Shown: piece by piece, positions 1-7,900 of the stretch
How positions within the stretch are numbered: position 1 is the first letter of the stretch
Layout of the letters: every line of letters begins with the position of its first letter
From: a virus
Direction: 5' to 3' (one strand)
Length of the DNA: 24,481 nt
IMG/VR virus record: IMGVR_UViG_3300020478_000062
Span: 1 to 24,481 of that record
Made by a program: the position numbers and the translations under genes
Notes under the pieces: generated by a model
Databases searched by the model: none
What the model was told of the DNA's origin: nothing
What the model saw: the letters and a program-made list of their open reading frames with translations, nothing else

Positions 1-96
1 GCGAAGAAAATCCAAGATAAATTCAATCTAACAGACTACCAAATGCTCGTGTTATCCTTTGGCAAAGGTTTCGTTATTGGAGCAATTCTGCTTTAA
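1..96 (+). CDS. 3' end of a small protein, function unknown (partial)
   Basis: An open frame enters from the left edge of the window and stops at TAA 94-96, leaving 31 residues (AKKIQDKFNLTDYQMLVLSF, then GKGFVIGAILL). The tail is hydrophobic with glycines (GKGFVIGAILL), so it may end in or against a membrane. The start lies outside the window, so total length and function cannot be judged. It abuts the next gene with only 11 bases between stop and the likely ATG, as expected in one transcription unit. I believe short proteins ending in this way occur in T4-like cyanophages, but no function is known to me. Confidence 0.6.
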   Translation, partial: AKKIQDKFNLTDYQMLVLSFGKGFVIGAILL

Positions 97-107
97 CCGT
101 GATTACA

Positions 108-434
108 ATGTCTGAAGACAAGATCCGTGAGATCGTCCCTCAACTTACCTACACCAAGGAACAAGTTGACCAACTTATAGCAGCCGCACTTGAAGAAGCA
201 CGGGCAATTGATGAAGCATCAATGCGTAAGCATAATAGAGATGCTACAATTATTTCCATGATTCTTGGTTTCATATGTCTGGCATTATTTGTTGACGGAT
301 TGTTACGGATATTAGGTATTATCCCTCCATTTATGGATTTGGATGTTAATGTTATTGATGACATCGTAGAGAAGGTTGAATCTGACGTAATGCCATTAGT
401 TAAGCAAGGAGCTAAATACATACCAAGGATATGA
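108..434 (+). CDS. small membrane-anchored protein, function unknown
   Basis: 108 aa. The N-terminal ~45 residues are charged and probably helical (a QLTYTKEQVDQLIAAALEEA stretch), followed by one strongly hydrophobic segment at about residues 46-72 that predicts a single membrane span. An acidic helix and a basic C-terminus (GAKYIPRI) follow. I chose ATG 108 over the in-frame GTG at 99 because only two codons separate them and ATG is the stronger start. Neither has a clear Shine-Dalgarno sequence. Its TGA overlaps the next ATG in an ATGA junction at 431-434, suggesting coupled translation. Function is not recognised. Confidence 0.75.
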   Translation: MSEDKIREIVPQLTYTKEQVDQLIAAALEEARAIDEASMRKHNRDATIISMILGFICLALFVDGLLRILGIIPPFMDLDVNVIDDIVEKVESDVMPLVKQGAKYIPRI

Positions 435-586
435 CAACAGAAAACATGGATGAAGGTGAATTGATTTCTGAGATATTGCAAATTGCTGCTTTACTTGGAG
501 GCACTGCCACAAGGACTACCACCTTAAATTCAATGGGTAGATCCTCTAAAAAGATAACAATCGAATATGAGGTTAAGCAGAAGTGA
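431..586 (+). CDS. small conserved-type phage protein, function unknown
   Basis: 51 aa, starting MTTENMDEGELISEILQIAA. The first half is an acidic amphipathic helix, the middle is Gly/Thr-rich (LLGGTATRTTTLNS), and the C-terminus is a basic strand (KKITIEYEVKQK). No membrane span or catalytic motif is visible. The gene is translationally coupled on both sides: its ATG overlaps the preceding TGA (ATGA at 431-434) and its TGA overlaps the next ATG (584-588). That tight packing is the main reason to call so short a gene. Function unknown. Confidence 0.6.
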   Translation: MTTENMDEGELISEILQIAALLGGTATRTTTLNSMGRSSKKITIEYEVKQK

Positions 587-741
587 TGCAAGAAAAACCC
601 ACGGATTTATATGAAGACATGGCAACGCTTAACGCATTGTATGGCGAACTATGTTGGAATCACGAAGATGTCTTAGATTTTAAAGCAGACTATGAGAATG
701 ACTGCATTATTATCTCAAACAAGACTCGTCATGCTAAGTAA
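586..741 (+). CDS. small acidic protein, function unknown
   Basis: 51 aa, starting MQEKPTDLYEDMATLNALYG. It is acidic and probably helical, with two cysteines (C23 and C40) and a basic end (NKTRHAK). The ATG at 586 overlaps the preceding stop (TGATG), and the gene itself overlaps the next start by 11 bases. No domain is recognised. The call rests on uninterrupted reading frame, tight coupling and natural-looking composition. Confidence 0.6.
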   Translation: MQEKPTDLYEDMATLNALYGELCWNHEDVLDFKADYENDCIIISNKTRHAK

Positions 742-886
742 GGATTATAGATTAAGACTTCAAATAATTGCTTGTAAAACTCGTCTCAATAGAGAAGTAA
801 CGTTAGAAGAGAGAGTATGGGCACAGAAACTATGCGAGCATAATAAGCACGCTAAAGGAATATGGGATAGGACAGTTAACCATTAA
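731..886 (+). CDS. small basic helical protein, function unknown
   Basis: 51 aa, starting MLSKDYRLRLQIIACKTRLN. The frame is open further upstream to an ATG at 692, but that start would overlap the previous gene by 50 bases. ATG 731 overlaps by 11 bases and begins with the LSKDYRLRL motif that I associate with small cyanophage proteins. The protein is helical and basic, with a REVTLEERVWAQKLCEHNKHA stretch. It is the last gene before the terminator at 888-911. Function unknown. Confidence 0.65.
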   Translation: MLSKDYRLRLQIIACKTRLNREVTLEERVWAQKLCEHNKHAKGIWDRTVNH

Positions 887-887
887 A

Positions 888-911
888 AAAACCCCTCTTG
901 CGAGGGGTTTT
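888..911. terminator. bidirectional Rho-independent terminator
   Basis: A perfect 10-bp stem, AAAACCCCTC / GAGGGGTTTT, closes a TTGC loop. Read on the plus strand it ends in four T residues just after the stop at 886. Read on the minus strand it is followed by a longer run of seven T residues. It therefore serves the minus-strand gene at 931-1098 at least as well as the plus-strand genes, and lies between two converging genes. Confidence 0.85.
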
Positions 912-930
912 AACGTGACTTTTTTTGACT

Positions 931-1098
931 TTACGTTGGATACATAAGAATTTCTTTGCAGACTCGCTTACAGTAGTTTTGCTCGTCTATACATTCAACT
1001 AGGCATTCGTAGTAATCGTCTAATAGTTGATCTTGCCTTGTGGCATGATCCGTATGATTCCAGTCTGCTAATTGGTTCTTTGAAATTGCATTATGCAT
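931..1098 (-). CDS. small cysteine-containing protein on the minus strand, function unknown
   Basis: 55 aa, starting MHNAISKNQLADWNHTDHAT and ending in a Cys-patterned tail: DDYYECLVECIDEQNYCKRVC, i.e. C32-x3-C36-x6-C43-x3-C47. The start is ATG at 1098 on the minus strand, preceded by a GGAG seven bases upstream. The stop is TAA at 933-931, and the strong terminator 888-911 follows 20 bases later in the right orientation. The paired CxxxC motifs with flanking helices suggest a small disulfide- or metal-stabilised helical hairpin, which is inference. It is the only convincing minus-strand gene in the window and has its own promoter candidate. Similar small proteins occur in cyanomyoviruses as far as I recall. 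Confidence 0.75.
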   Translation of the reverse strand: MHNAISKNQLADWNHTDHATRQDQLLDDYYECLVECIDEQNYCKRVCKEILMYPT

Positions 1099-1132
1099 CG
1101 TTTTGCTCCATACCTTTAACTTTAAACTTCAT

Positions 1133-1161
1133 AATATAGAAGGTTTGGTTACATCTGTTAC
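1133..1161 (-). promoter_or_regulatory. candidate sigma70-type promoter for the minus-strand gene
   Basis: On the minus strand a -35-like GTAACA (1161-1156) and a -10-like TATATT (1138-1133) are separated by exactly 17 bases. Transcription would start near 1126, giving a leader of about 28 bases that contains the GGAG ribosome site before ATG 1098. The -35 matches TTGACA at four of six positions. No experimental support is available from sequence alone. Confidence 0.4.
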
Positions 1162-1224
1162 CTCCTTAAGTCTACCATTATTTAGGTTAGTATTCCAGGA
1201 TATAGGGTAAAAACTTAACCTCCT

Positions 1225-1248
1225 GTAAAGGGGTATAAATACCTTTAC
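1225..1248 (+). promoter_or_regulatory. late-promoter octamer TATAAATA inside an inverted repeat
   Basis: TATAAATA at 1234-1241 is an exact match to the T4-type late promoter box. It is framed by a perfect 7-bp inverted repeat, GTAAAGG (1225-1231) and CCTTTAC (1242-1248). The box lies 43 bases before ATG 1285. The flanking palindrome is absent from the other late boxes in this window and could be an operator or a hairpin overlapping the promoter. Confidence 0.55.
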
Positions 1249-1253
1249 ACGTA

Positions 1254-1262
1254 TGTTATAAT
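1254..1262 (+). promoter_or_regulatory. extended -10 promoter element (TGTTATAAT)
   Basis: TG-T-TATAAT is a perfect consensus extended -10 element for bacterial sigma70-type polymerase, 22 bases before ATG 1285. No good -35 hexamer lies at 16-18 bases upstream, which is tolerated by extended -10 promoters. It lies just downstream of the TATAAATA box, so the gene at 1285 may be readable both by unmodified host polymerase and by late phage-modified polymerase. Confidence 0.5.
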
Positions 1263-1284
1263 ATGTAAAAAATGGAGTTTTATT

Positions 1285-1515
1285 ATGGGAAAACGTAACC
1301 ACCAAGTGAAAACACAATGGTATTATTGGTTCTGGGGCACAGCAACAGTTGCAGTTTGTGCAGGTCAACTTTATGTTGGTAGTGGGTATCGTCAGATGTC
1401 CAAATCTTTTAATCGAATCATGGATACCATAATCATAAAGATACACGATCAACCAAGAATACAATTTTTAGAATATGGACCTAACCGACAAACAGGCCGC
1501 CAAACGGATTATTAA
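1285..1515 (+). CDS. small single-span membrane protein, function unknown
   Basis: 76 aa, starting MGKRNHQVKTQWYYWFWGTA. A short basic N-terminus precedes one hydrophobic aromatic-rich span at about residues 11-34 (QWYYWFWGTATVAVCAGQLY). A basic cytoplasmic-type tail follows. ATG 1285 has a well-placed GGAG (1274-1277, seven bases upstream). The 3' end overlaps the next gene by 41 bases. I recall short proteins with the QVKTQWYYWFWG start in T4-like cyanophages, but with no assigned function. Topology by the positive-inside rule is ambiguous because both flanks are basic. Confidence 0.75.
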   Translation: MGKRNHQVKTQWYYWFWGTATVAVCAGQLYVGSGYRQMSKSFNRIMDTIIIKIHDQPRIQFLEYGPNRQTGRQTDY

Positions 1516-1648
1516 GATAGCTAAAAAACATCCAGAAATGTATAGCGAATCTGACTTATATTATGCTAAAATGGTGAAGAAAAGAATTAAACAGCAGAAG
1601 AAGGATGAAAAAAAGTCACACAATCGAAAAGAAAAACCCTCAACATAA
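1475..1648 (+). CDS. small highly basic protein, function unknown
   Basis: 57 aa, starting MDLTDKQAAKRIIKIAKKHP. Nearly a third of the residues are Lys or Arg, and the C-terminal half (MVKKRIKQQKKDEKKSHNRK) is almost entirely charged. The composition suggests a nucleic-acid or acidic-protein binder, which is inference only. It overlaps the 3' end of the preceding gene by 41 bases and the start of the next by 44, each in a different frame. I call it because the protein has a coherent start (MDLTDKxAAKRIIK), which I have seen in cyanophage small proteins. Confidence 0.65.
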   Translation: MDLTDKQAAKRIIKIAKKHPEMYSESDLYYAKMVKKRIKQQKKDEKKSHNRKEKPST

Positions 1649-1748
1649 TCAAATTTGGGAGTGGGATGAAACTCCTGAAGTTGTTGCTGCACTAGAAAAA
1701 CTACGTGCAACTGAACGTTTACACCAGGATATACGAGATGCCAAATGA
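1605..1748 (+). CDS. small protein with HNQIWEWDETPEV motif, function unknown
   Basis: 47 aa, starting MKKSHTIEKKNPQHNQIWEW. The segment NPQHNQIWEWDETPEVVAAL is a recognisable short motif of small cyanophage proteins in my memory, followed by a charged helix ending IRDAK. The ATG at 1605 lies inside the preceding gene, and its stop at 1746-1748 overlaps the next gene by 11 bases. No enzymatic or membrane feature is visible. Confidence 0.65.
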   Translation: MKKSHTIEKKNPQHNQIWEWDETPEVVAALEKLRATERLHQDIRDAK

Positions 1749-1890
1749 TAATCCAGCATTGCTGAATGAACCTGATGCTGACCCCAGTGTTTACACTGTT
1801 GACCACGGTATGACAACCAAACAAATAGAAAATCCTGTCAAGGATGACTATGACAAGGATCCTGACGGAGGAGTCTACGATGGAAGTTAA
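1738..1890 (+). CDS. small acidic Pro/Asp-rich protein, function unknown
   Basis: 50 aa, starting MPNDNPALLNEPDADPSVYT. It is rich in Asp, Asn and Pro and probably largely disordered (DDYDKDPDGGVYDGS at the end). The frame is open upstream to ATG 1705, but ATG 1738 gives only an 11-base overlap with the preceding gene and is preferred. It overlaps the next gene's start (1880) by 11 bases. Function unknown. Confidence 0.55.
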   Translation: MPNDNPALLNEPDADPSVYTVDHGMTTKQIENPVKDDYDKDPDGGVYDGS

Positions 1891-2101
1891 TTATGATTAT
1901 GCGAAACTCCCTAGAGAACGTATAACTGAATGTCTCAGGGAGTATATCGATGATGATACTTATGACGATAAAAAGGCATATGACGAGATTCTTGCCTGTG
2001 CTAGAGAACTCGTAGAGTATCACGAAGGTCAGTCTCAGAAAGCAATGGGATTATATGAGCACCTACTCGGTTACGGACCGATTGATTATCCGTATAAATA
2101 G
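1880..2101 (+). CDS. small helical acidic protein, function unknown
   Basis: 73 aa, starting MEVNYDYAKLPRERITECLR. ATG 1880 is chosen over the in-frame ATG at 1844 because a strong GGAGGAG lies about eight bases before it and the overlap with the preceding gene drops to 11 bases. The protein is predicted all-helical and acidic, with a basic patch near the N-terminus. Its last codons, ...TAT AAA TAG, contain a late-promoter octamer, so the end of this gene doubles as the promoter of the structural block that follows. Confidence 0.7.
   Translation: MEVNYDYAKLPRERITECLREYIDDDTYDDKKAYDEILACARELVEYHEGQSQKAMGLYEHLLGYGPIDYPYK
2093..2100 (+). promoter_or_regulatory. T4-type late promoter box TATAAATA
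   Basis: Exact TATAAATA, 28 bases before the GTG start at 2129. It overlaps the last two codons and stop of the preceding gene. It is the first of a series of such boxes that sit directly ahead of virion structural or fibre genes in this window. Confidence 0.7.
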
Positions 2102-2128
2102 ACCTGTAGCCAATAGTGTATTTGATTC

Positions 2129-3451
2129 GTGGGAACTAAAAAGATATCTCAGTTAGAAACAATCTCAGATGCTAACCTGTCTGGAGAAGCAATTCTTCCA
2201 GTTGTTGTTTCTGACCCATTGATTCCTAACCGAAAAGCAAAAGTAAATCAACTCTTTAAAGGTGTTGCTCAGGGTACTAAAGATGCTCCTGGTATATCCT
2301 TTGATTTGGACAGAGATACTGGATTCTACCAAACTGCCTATGACCAATTAGGGATGACCTTTGGTGATGGTGGTTTTTATATGTCTCGTATATTAAATGC
2401 GTCGGAATATTCTTCACTGTATATTACGGCACTTGATGATACTGCGGACAATGCTGATATAGTATTCGCACCTAAAGGCACAGGAGCAGTTAAAGTAACT
2501 GGTCAATTTGTTATGGCAGATGGATCTTTCGTATTGGAAGATGCTCAAGGTCCGAAAGCACGATTTGAGGTAAGTAACGTTGGTACTGGTACTAATACCA
2601 GAATTATGACACTACCTGCTATTACTTCTGGTAATGGCACAGTTTTAGTTGGTGATGATACACAACAGACACTAAGGAATAAGACTATCCTCATTGACGA
2701 GGATAATTTTGTATTGACTGATAATACTGAAGAAGCAATTTTCCAGATTAACTGGGCAATTACTTCTGCTACTAGAAGGTCATACTTCTTACCTGATGGT
2801 GGTACTGTAACAACTACTTCTGAACCTACTGCTACTTCATCCACATTATTAGATACAAAAGCAGAGCAAACAGTATTAAGTAAAACACTCGTTAATCTTA
2901 AACTTGCTGCTGACGCTGAGACAGCAACAAACTATGCTATCTGGAATACGTCTGCATTAACAGCAAACAGGACAATCACAATGCCTGACCTTGCTATTAC
3001 CTTAGTAGGTACTGATGCAACGCAGGTTCTTCAAAACAAGAGTGTTGAGACTCTTATTTTACAAGACCCAACGACGACAACGAAGAAGATAACATTCAGT
3101 GTTGCAAATCAAAACTCATTATCTAATGAAACATTTCAATTCCCACCTACAAACAATCTAAATAACTCAGGTGGAATGAATACAATAGTCTCGGCACTAG
3201 CAAGTCAAGACTTATATAATAAGACACATTATGCACCTGTCTTCAAACAGACTGGTAACATAATCGGTCAAGCGACTTTAGATGTAAGCAATCTCACTGG
3301 TCCAAGAACTATTAAGTTTCCTGATGCTGATGCTACACTACTGTCCACTGAAAACGTAACTCTTGAAGATGTTACGTTTGGTGCTGGTATTGGTGCTGCT
3401 AACTTAACAGGTCGCACTAGGCAACAACAATTTTTCTACGCAGGATCATAA
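2129..3451 (+). CDS. virion structural / tail-fibre-type protein with NKT repeats
   Basis: 440 aa, starting (GTG) MGTKKISQLETISDANLSGE, a start typical of cyanomyovirus structural proteins. Residues ~1-45 form a head domain with AILPVVVSDP. Residues 52-85 carry the fibre signature GISFDLDRDTGFY...LGMTFGDGG. After that, a degenerate unit recurs about every 54-65 residues: a strand ending in P (near 163, 222, 286, 340, 398) and a turn such as VLVGDDTQQTLRNKT (172-186), VLSKT (249-253), LVGTDATQVLQNKS (292-305) and LASQDLYNKT (357-366). This repeat is known from phage fibre proteins and usually builds a trimeric beta-rich shaft. The late box TATAAATA lies just upstream. No better start than GTG 2129 is visible. 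The exact T4 equivalent is not clear to me. Confidence 0.75.
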   Translation: MGTKKISQLETISDANLSGEAILPVVVSDPLIPNRKAKVNQLFKGVAQGTKDAPGISFDLDRDTGFYQTAYDQLGMTFGDGGFYMSRILNASEYSSLYITALDDTADNADIVFAPKGTGAVKVTGQFVMADGSFVLEDAQGPKARFEVSNVGTGTNTRIMTLPAITSGNGTVLVGDDTQQTLRNKTILIDEDNFVLTDNTEEAIFQINWAITSATRRSYFLPDGGTVTTTSEPTATSSTLLDTKAEQTVLSKTLVNLKLAADAETATNYAIWNTSALTANRTITMPDLAITLVGTDATQVLQNKSVETLILQDPTTTTKKITFSVANQNSLSNETFQFPPTNNLNNSGGMNTIVSALASQDLYNKTHYAPVFKQTGNIIGQATLDVSNLTGPRTIKFPDADATLLSTENVTLEDVTFGAGIGAANLTGRTRQQQFFYAGS

Positions 3452-3463
3452 ACATTAAAACTC

Positions 3464-4945
3464 ATGGCAAATCAAGGAATACTTGCACAGAATAAACAGG
3501 GGAACAGCAACGCTGTGCTGTATGAATGTGACGTTTCAACTTCTGCTTCTGCTGCATTAACAATCGCCAACGATGGCACAGGTGCAGCATATAATGTTGC
3601 CATAAAAGATTATGACCAAGATCTCGCTGTTGGAGCATCTACTTACTTGCTTCATAAGGGAGATATTATTACAGGATATAGATTTACAGTTGGAACAGCA
3701 ATTACAACTGCTGCTGGTTTAACTGGAGGAACACTCCTCACAAACATGACGAATGAAAAGACTGCTAAGTTTGAGTCTTTCTATACTCCAGATTATACGG
3801 AGATATTCGTTAAAGCAGTATTGATTCGTGCAATAACACTTGAATCAACTACTGGTACATTTGCAGTTGGAGAAACTTTAACAGAAGGGTCTGGTGGTAA
3901 CACTGCTGTTTCAACCATCTACGCAACAACTTCTGGGTCTGGTAGCACAATAGTTTACGTTGGTCCTACAAATCTTTCTGGAACAGCAGATGAATATGCT
4001 GCTGGTGATAGTGTTACATCAAGTGGTGGTGCAACAGGTACTATTTCTACTGGTGGTATTGCTACTGGAGTAAACAGTTTTGTATTCTCTACAACAACTG
4101 CTGGTGGTACTTACGACATGTATAAGGGCACAACCTTTACACAGTTTGGAGACAGGACTTATCGTTTTAATGTTGCTGATGCATCAATGGCATCGTTAGA
4201 TTTCCATGTATCTGTAACAGTTAATGGTGAGTGGGGACCTGATGGTACTGCTGGTAACTCTGATGATGGCACAGAATATACTACTGGTAAGACAACAAAC
4301 GGTACAGCAGGAAATGCTGGAGCATATGTCCAGTATGACTGGTCTGCGAATGCGTCACCTCCATCCAATATGTACTTCTATGAAGGTACTACTGGTACTG
4401 CTACTAACTCAAGTTATGGTGGTAGTGACCGTCTAATTACCATTAGTGCAACCTATGAATATACTTCTTTCTGGGTATATGATATTGAAGGGTCATGGAC
4501 AAACTCTACTGACACATTTACATTCAATGGTGTAACTTATACTGTTACTGGTCAAACAACCTCAGCATATGGTTATGTCAGAGATTATACAGGCACATCT
4601 TTGAAAGTCGTTAAGGGTAAAAACTCTGCTGACTTTACTACAAGTCATACTTTCTTAGATAATCCTAAACTTGGTACTGCGACTCGTACAACTTGTACAA
4701 TATCCAGTATTACTACAGCAACAACTGCTGTAGAAGATAAGCATTGGATTGCTGTTGGGGTAGCACTCGGCAATAATGCGATTGCTAAAATCAATCAACT
4801 TGTTATTGGACCTGGCGAGAGACTTATTATTAAGAATGCAACTGCTAACAACGTTGCTACTCTTGTTGGATTTGAGGATGCTTCAACTGCATTCGTAACT
4901 AGAAACTTCGATCCTAATGCAACCGTCGCTGGTGGCAGTGGTTGA
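3464..4945 (+). CDS. virion structural protein, beta-rich, Gly/Thr/Ser-rich
   Basis: 493 aa, starting MANQGILAQNKQGNSNAVLY. The N-terminal ~110 residues (ALTIANDGTGAAYNVAIKDY, then STYLLHKGDIITGYR) and the C-terminal ~60 residues (GPGERLIIKNATANNVATLV and FVTRNFDP) match what I know of small cyanomyovirus structural proteins. Between them is an insertion-rich beta region with two GET/GDS turns of the type F.VGETLTEGSGGNTAV (about 137-151) and YAAGDSVTSSGGATG. A Gly/Thr-rich stretch follows near 260-310. There is almost no Cys or Trp in the shaft-like part, as usual for fibres. It follows the 440-aa gene by 12 bases and probably shares its transcript. A role in tail, baseplate or neck decoration is inferred. 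Confidence 0.7.
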   Translation: MANQGILAQNKQGNSNAVLYECDVSTSASAALTIANDGTGAAYNVAIKDYDQDLAVGASTYLLHKGDIITGYRFTVGTAITTAAGLTGGTLLTNMTNEKTAKFESFYTPDYTEIFVKAVLIRAITLESTTGTFAVGETLTEGSGGNTAVSTIYATTSGSGSTIVYVGPTNLSGTADEYAAGDSVTSSGGATGTISTGGIATGVNSFVFSTTTAGGTYDMYKGTTFTQFGDRTYRFNVADASMASLDFHVSVTVNGEWGPDGTAGNSDDGTEYTTGKTTNGTAGNAGAYVQYDWSANASPPSNMYFYEGTTGTATNSSYGGSDRLITISATYEYTSFWVYDIEGSWTNSTDTFTFNGVTYTVTGQTTSAYGYVRDYTGTSLKVVKGKNSADFTTSHTFLDNPKLGTATRTTCTISSITTATTAVEDKHWIAVGVALGNNAIAKINQLVIGPGERLIIKNATANNVATLVGFEDASTAFVTRNFDPNATVAGGSG

Positions 4946-4951
4946 TGACCA

Positions 4952-4959
4952 AATAAATA
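4952..4959 (+). promoter_or_regulatory. late promoter box AATAAATA
   Basis: AATAAATA, differing from TATAAATA only in the first base, lies 19 bases before ATG 4979 in the 33-base gap after the preceding stop. Cyanophage late promoters are reported as relaxed forms of the T4 box at the first positions, so this is a reasonable candidate. Confidence 0.55.
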
Positions 4960-4978
4960 ACTAGAAAGTAAATAGGAA

Positions 4979-7900
4979 ATGTCCCTAACTAGACTAAAGA
5001 ATATTATTACGTCCCGCACGGGACGTATTATTTACGTCAACCCTGATGACTTCGATGCCTCTGATGCTATTGATAATAGGGGTAACTCGGCGTTGCGTCC
5101 TTTTAAATCATTACAAAGGGCATTTCTTGAGGTAGCAAGATTTTCATATAGAGTAGGTTTAAGTAATGACGAGTTTGATGCTTTCAGTATCATGCTTTAT
5201 CCTGCTGAGTATCAGATTGATAACAGACCAGGAGATGTTTTATACACAAACGTTGCTCCTATTGATGCTAACTCTAACTTAGACTTAACGTCACCAAATA
5301 ACGTATTATATAAGTATAACTCTTGTGAAGGAGGAGTTATAGTCCCAAGAGGTTGTTCAGTCATTGGTACTGACCTCAGACGTACTAAGATTATTCCTAA
5401 GTATGTCCCATATCCTACAACATTACCTGCACAAGGTATTAACACAGAAGCACAGATTCCACCTCGGACAGCAATTTTCAAGGTAACTGGTGGTACTTAC
5501 TTCTGGCAATTCTCATTCTTTGATGGTGCTGAGGAAGGTGTATATTTCAAACCTGACTCTGTAAGCACATTAGCACCTAAGTATTCACACCATAGACTCA
5601 CATGTTTTGAGTTTGCAGATGGTTTGAATTCATTATCAACACTTATTTCTGGTGGTACTGTACCTAACGCAGATTACTCTGCTGTACCTAACATACTAGA
5701 GAGAACAGACTTAGAAATATACTATCAGAAAGTATCTAAAGCATTCGCAACAATTCCTGATACCTCTGGAGACCCATCAACTGACCAAATTCAGGCAAGG
5801 GTTGAGGAAAACAGAATCGTTGGTCCGATTTCTGATGAATATCGTATCCTACAAATTACAAGGAATGGACAAACCGCAACAGCAGTTACGGTTGATGAAT
5901 TCGACAACCCACGAGACCACGGATTCTCTGTTGGTGTTAACATTAACATCTCTGGTGTTACTGGATCAACTGGTCCACAATCGGAAGTCGATGCTTCGTT
6001 GTATAACGGCAGTTTCACCGTCACATCAGCATCAGGTAATGTATTTACTTATCAGATGCAGGGAGAACCTACTGGAAACGCAGTAGGTACTAACATAACA
6101 GTTAAGACTGAGATTGATACTGTTGACTCAGCATCACCATACGCATTCAACCTATCACTAAGAAGTGTGTGGGGTATGAATGGTATGCACGCTGATGGTG
6201 CTAAGGCAACTGGTTTCAAATCAATGGTTGTGGCACAGTTTACTGGACTATCACTACAGAAAGATGATAGAGCATTCGTTAGATATAACGCATCAACTGG
6301 TAACTATGATGTAGCAACTGCTGGAGATGGTGCTCACCTAGACGGTTTCGCTGAATACCGTAAAGGATGGGGACACAGACACATCATGGCATCTAATGAT
6401 GCTTTCATTCAGGCAGTTTCTGTTTTCGCTGTTGGATTCCAAGGTCACTTCACTGCTGAAAGTGGTGGTGACATGTCGATTACTAACTCTAACAGTAACT
6501 TTGGTAGCACTGCACTTAGGTCTGCTGGATTTAAAGCAAAAGCATTCTCTAAAGATAAGGCAGGAACAATATCTCACGTTGTACCACCTAAAGCACTTGA
6601 TGTTATTTCAACAACTGCTACTGGTGCAAACGCAACAAATACAATCACACTCGCAAACGATGGTTCAATTGAGGGTGTGCTTCAAGGTATGAATGTTACT
6701 GGCACCAATATTGCTGCTAGTACAACAGTAGGTAGTGTCAATACATCCACAAGGGTAGTTACACTTACTAATAATAATACTGGAGTGGTTAATGGTAACG
6801 TCATCTTTGGTGATGAAGTATCAGTTAACTGGGTTAACATTGACATTCCAAGAACCAAAACAATTAATGCTGCATTAGCAGGACAGGGTGGTACACCAGG
6901 AACTAGATTATATCTCTATGGATATACAGTTGAAGCATCTCCACCAACAAATAGAGTTCAGGGTTATACGATTGGTGCTAGACAAGATGGTACTGGAAAC
7001 AGTGCTATAGCAGATAAACTAAACTGCTTACTTGTTGCTCAAGGTGCTAACGTAGCAACCACTCACTCTGCAAGTATTTCACCTTATGGTCCAAGTGTAT
7101 CTGGTAAAGATGCTGGTACTGCTGGATCACCATTACAATATGATAGTGCGACTTATACAATCAACGGCGTTGTTAGTGTTGGTGGTTGGTATCTATCGGT
7201 ATCTGCTACAAACAACGGTATCTATACAACACTTTCTACTAATACTACTTACAACACTGTTAACTTCACTCCTACTACATTCCTTAAGCGTATCCCAGAT
7301 AGTAGAGACTTGGCAGACAGGACATATCGTGTTCGCTATGTTATAGACAAGGATAAGACTAATCCATTACCAAGAGATCCTATCTCTGGTTATGTATTAC
7401 AACCACTTAATAGTGATACTACATCTTATAAGTTAAACAGATCATTCTATGTTTATGATATAGAAACTGTCCAGAAGTTTGAAAGAGGTGTTAATGATGG
7501 TATATACTACTTGACCTTATTATGTGCAAGTATTGCTCCATCAACTGCTAACTTCAATGACAGAAAATTCTCACAAAACGTCAATGAGGTTTATCCTACG
7601 TTTGATAGAGATAACCCCCTTGCTGACCCTGGTGCTGCTGTATCTGTTGCCGATAACCAAACTATTGGATTGGTAAATGCAACTGATGGTGCTTCACCTA
7701 CACCTAATTTGGATCCAAAACTGTCTATTACTAAGGAAGCAACTCAATTCCTACTAGCAGATACAGGATGGACTCAACCAGGTACAACTCCCAACTATGA
7801 TTCGGTCAACGCAAGATTGTCTAGTGTTTCTCTCACTGCTCGTGCTGGTGATGAAGAAACCAGAAAGATTAATATTCGAGAGAATAATGATGGAACGGTC

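Noticed and set aside
1091-1132. 13-residue leader peptide (MKFKVKGMEQNDA) before the minus-strand gene
   Set aside because: The predicted transcription start near 1126 lies inside it, so the first ATG would not be in the transcript; the region is better read as the ribosome site of the 931-1098 gene.
1161-1225. Two CCTCCT-containing stretches resembling the anti-Shine-Dalgarno sequence
   Set aside because: On the minus strand they read as AGGAGG sites but lead only to a start-stop (ATG TAA) and no frame; no evidence for a regulatory RNA beyond chance.
1129-1464. Minus-strand open frame of 111 codons
   Set aside because: It lies opposite the well-supported gene at 1285 and the promoter interval, has no ribosome site, and its protein is a composition artefact rich in Cys and Thr.
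4224-4436. 70-codon Met/Leu/Val-rich plus frame within the 493-aa gene
   Set aside because: Out-of-frame reading of a Gly/Thr repeat region; no start signal and no natural protein character.
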